Both the position numbers and the translations under genes were made by a program. A stretch of 6,974 nt of DNA from an uncultured bacterium (lineage in GTDB: Bacteria; Planctomycetota; Phycisphaerae; Phycisphaerales; UBA1924), in NCBI GenBank assembly GCA_938003595.1, contig CALKYH010000087.1, forward strand, positions 1 to 6,974. Reading direction: 5' to 3'. Positions 5,377-6,974 of this stretch are shown piece by piece. How positions within the stretch are numbered: position 1 is the stretch's first letter; every line of letters begins with the position of its first letter. Below the pieces are notes generated by a model that ran no database searches, had not been told where the DNA came from, and was given only the letters and a program-made list of their open reading frames with translations.

Positions 5377-5589
5377 TCAGTGCGAGCGGAGTTCCTCGCC
5401 GAGGCCGTCGAGGAAGAGCTCGACCTTGCCGCAGCGCGGGCAGACATAGACATCGAAGTGCTGGCGGTTCACGAAGAGCTCGCCGAAGTCGCCGAGCCAG
5501 AAGGCCCACTGGCGTGTGCCCTCGTGGAACTTCTTCGTGCCCTGGAAGGACATCTCGGTGTTGCAGCGGAGGCAGTCCATCCGGGCCAT
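5377..5589 (-). CDS. Small zinc-ribbon protein (70 residues)
   Basis: This short cytoplasmic protein has two knuckles: CLRC (Cys6, Cys9) near the start and CPRC (Cys50, Cys53) in the C-terminal third, giving a four-Cys site for one zinc. Between them is the stretch GTKKFHEGTRQWAFWLGDFG followed by ELFVNRQHFDVYVCPRCGKVELFL. I recall a broad family of bacterial orphan zinc ribbons with this 'GxxxFHEG...GDLGELFVN...FDxYxCPxCGKVEFF' layout and no assigned function. Start at 5589 is backed by AGGAG 6 nt upstream, inside the end of the hydrolase gene; Met4 is an alternative. The gene begins 3 nt after the hydrolase stop and should be translationally coupled to it. It ends before the hairpin shared with the convergent AsmA-like gene. 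Confidence 0.87.
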   Translation of the reverse strand: MARMDCLRCNTEMSFQGTKKFHEGTRQWAFWLGDFGELFVNRQHFDVYVCPRCGKVELFLDGLGEELRSH

Positions 5590-5592
5590 GGA

Positions 5593-6974
5593 TCACTCCT
5601 GCTTGGCGGCGGCCTTGGCCTCGGCGGCGGCGCGATCAGCCTCGTCGGAAGGGAAGGCGACGACGCCGACCTCGAGTCGCGAGGCCATGCCGGGGGCGCG
5701 ATGGACGGTGTGGGTCTGGGCCTGGAAGTCCTCGGGGCTGGCGAAGAAGATGTTGTCCACCCAGGTCTGCGGGTTGCGGTCCACGAGGGGGAACCAGGTG
5801 CTCTGGACCTGGACCATGACGCGGTGGCCCTTCTTGAAGGTGTGCAGGACATCCTGCAGCGGGAGGTCCACGCGGGCGGGGGTGTTGGGCGTGAAGGGCG
5901 AGGGGTTGGCGTAGTCGTCGCGGAAGCGGCCCCGGATGACCTCGGAGCGGACCATCATCTGGTAGCCGCCCATGCGCATGCCGTCCTTCTTGAAGTCGTT
6001 CTCGGGGAAGTCGGCGGGGAAGACATCGATGAGCTTGACGACCCAGTCGGCGTCCTGGCCGGTGGTGGAGACCCAGAGGTCGGCGAGGATGGGGCCGGCG
6101 AGGGTGAGGTCTTCTTCGAGGGGCTCGGTCTGGTAGACGAGGACATCGGGGCGGCGGCCGGCGAAGCGCTGGTCGTCGGTCATGTACTCGCGGGTCATGC
6201 CGGTCGTGATGGTCTCGGTGTAGGGGACGGGCTTGTTGGGGTCGCTGACGAAGGAGTCGGCCCCGGATTCGGCTCCGGCGGGCGCCGACCATGAGAGGCC
6301 TTCGTCGGCGGTGAAGTAGAGGGAGCGGATCTGGCGGTCGGCGGGGGGCCACTGGTCGAAGAAGCGCCAGGTGTTGGCGCCGGTGTTGAAGATGGTGGCC
6401 TCGGCGAGGTCGGGGGCGGGGCCGTCGTTGAGGAAGTGGTCGAAGAACTTCCACTCGACCTCGTCCTGGAACCAGTGGGAGTTCTTGGCGCCGAAGGAGA
6501 CATTGCCGAGGCGGTCGCCGTCGCCGCGGTGCCAGCCGCCGTGGGACCAGGGGCCCATGACGAGCTTGTTGTACGAGCCGGGGTTGAGCAGCTCGGCGCT
6601 GCGGTAGATGGCCAGGGGGCCGTAGAGGTCCTCGGCGTCGAAGAGGCCGCCGACGGTGAGGACGGCGGGGGAGACATTGCGCAGGTGCGGGGTGATGTCC
6701 ATGGCGCGCCAGAAGGCGTCGTCGTTGGGGTGCTGGAGGACGGTGGTCCAGAACTCGACATCGCCCTTGAGATACTCCGAGTCGAGGGTGGAGACGGGGC
6801 CGATGTCGAGGAAGAACTGGTAGCCGTCGGGGGTGCCGTGGTCGAAGCGGTTGCCGCGGCGGTCGGTGGTGGGCTCGGGGCGGGGACGGCCGAAGGAGGC
6901 GAAGAAATTGAAGTTGTGCGGGAGGAAGAAGGCGCCGTGGTGGAAGAAGTCGTCGTAGCGCCAGTCGCCGATGG
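5593..6974 (-). CDS. CocE/NonD family (S15-type) alpha/beta hydrolase, N-terminus outside window
   Basis: The frame is open from the right edge to the TGA at 5593, and 459 C-terminal residues are visible. The visible part covers the second half of the hydrolase domain and the whole C-terminal beta-jelly-roll. Two catalytic residues are recognisable: Asp in TVGGLFDAEDLYG (codon 6637-6639) and His in VMGPWSHGGW (codon 6541-6543). The serine nucleophile (GxSYxG) must lie beyond the right edge. SDPNKPVPYTETI marks the passage into the C-terminal domain, whose DVLVYQTEPLEEDLTLAGPI and DADWVVKLIDVFPADFP segments are typical of CocE, glutaryl-7-ACA acylase and X-Pro dipeptidyl-peptidase S15 relatives. 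These cleave esters, amides or X-Pro peptides; substrate cannot be inferred. The C-terminus ends in an Ala/Lys/Glu tail (DRAAAEAKAAAKQE). The first visible part (HHGAFFLPHNFNFFASFGRP) is aromatic-rich. Whether it is exported cannot be judged. Confidence 0.9.
   Translation of the reverse strand, partial: IGDWRYDDFFHHGAFFLPHNFNFFASFGRPRPEPTTDRRGNRFDHGTPDGYQFFLDIGPVSTLDSEYLKGDVEFWTTVLQHPNDDAFWRAMDITPHLRNVSPAVLTVGGLFDAEDLYGPLAIYRSAELLNPGSYNKLVMGPWSHGGWHRGDGDRLGNVSFGAKNSHWFQDEVEWKFFDHFLNDGPAPDLAEATIFNTGANTWRFFDQWPPADRQIRSLYFTADEGLSWSAPAGAESGADSFVSDPNKPVPYTETITTGMTREYMTDDQRFAGRRPDVLVYQTEPLEEDLTLAGPILADLWVSTTGQDADWVVKLIDVFPADFPENDFKKDGMRMGGYQMMVRSEVIRGRFRDDYANPSPFTPNTPARVDLPLQDVLHTFKKGHRVMVQVQSTWFPLVDRNPQTWVDNIFFASPEDFQAQTHTVHRAPGMASRLEVGVVAFPSDEADRAAAEAKAAAKQE
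5596..5600 (-). promoter_or_regulatory. Ribosome binding site AGGAG inside the hydrolase 3' end
   Basis: On the minus strand AGGAG overlaps the last codons of the CocE-type gene (Gln-Glu before the stop), 6 nt before the zinc-ribbon ATG at 5589. The layout suggests reinitiation by ribosomes finishing the upstream gene. Confidence 0.65.

Noticed and set aside
5380..6294. Long + strand open frame opposite the hydrolase and zinc-ribbon genes
   Set aside because: It is a Gly/Val/Glu/Ala-rich antisense shadow of high-GC genes that have clear family motifs on the other strand.
1..6974. CRISPR array, tRNA, rRNA, insertion sequence or phage genes
   Set aside because: No spaced direct repeats, cloverleaf, transposase/integrase motifs or terminal inverted repeats were found on either strand.

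Overview
The window is high-GC DNA that looks chromosomal, carries no mobile-element signature, and is densely packed with genes. The gene content suggests a Gram-negative-type planctomycete, possibly class Phycisphaerae. It includes Sec-exported proteins, lipoproteins, an outer-membrane beta-barrel, a secreted Hcp-fold protein carrying a 'PPAGPVxPTMxTLxEV' motif I recall from planctomycete secreted proteins, and a short AsmA-like protein. This placement is an inference from protein style, not a marker-gene result.

Layout. Positions 1-2530 hold a leftward block. Read in transcription order it encodes a PAPS-type sulfotransferase, a small exported Cys-rich protein, a lipoprotein with a heavy-metal-associated (HMA) domain, and an outer-membrane beta-barrel protein that runs off the left edge. 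The last three look like a metal or thiol handling envelope cassette. A 125-bp divergent intergenic region (2531-2655) separates this block from a rightward block: an exported Hcp-superfamily protein, a cytoplasmic SRPBCC protein, a small putative lipoprotein with a possible chagasin/Ig-like fold, and a membrane-anchored AsmA-like protein with a LEA-like charged helical tail. A perfect 12-bp GC hairpin at 5337-5364 lies between this block and a convergent leftward pair. That pair is a CocE/NonD (S15-type) hydrolase, truncated at the right edge, followed 3 nt later by a 70-residue zinc-ribbon protein.

Two window-wide signals stand out. First, the palindrome ACGT does not occur once in 6,974 bases by my reading, although its composition-matched permutation GTAC occurs about 16 times. 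Synonymous choice follows this: Asp and Asn before Val are written GAT-GTN and AAT-GTN, never GAC-GTN or AAC-GTN, in genes where GAC and AAC otherwise dominate. Second, the + strand is G-rich across genes of both orientations, so + genes use mostly G-ending codons and - genes C-ending ones. That is a replication-strand type asymmetry.

I see no CRISPR array, RNA gene, transposase, phage gene or recognised defence operon. The most system-like observation is the absence of ACGT, which points to a restriction-modification or cytosine-methylation activity encoded elsewhere in the genome. There is no stretch over 300 bases without a gene. The longest gaps are 2531-2655 and 1085-1203.
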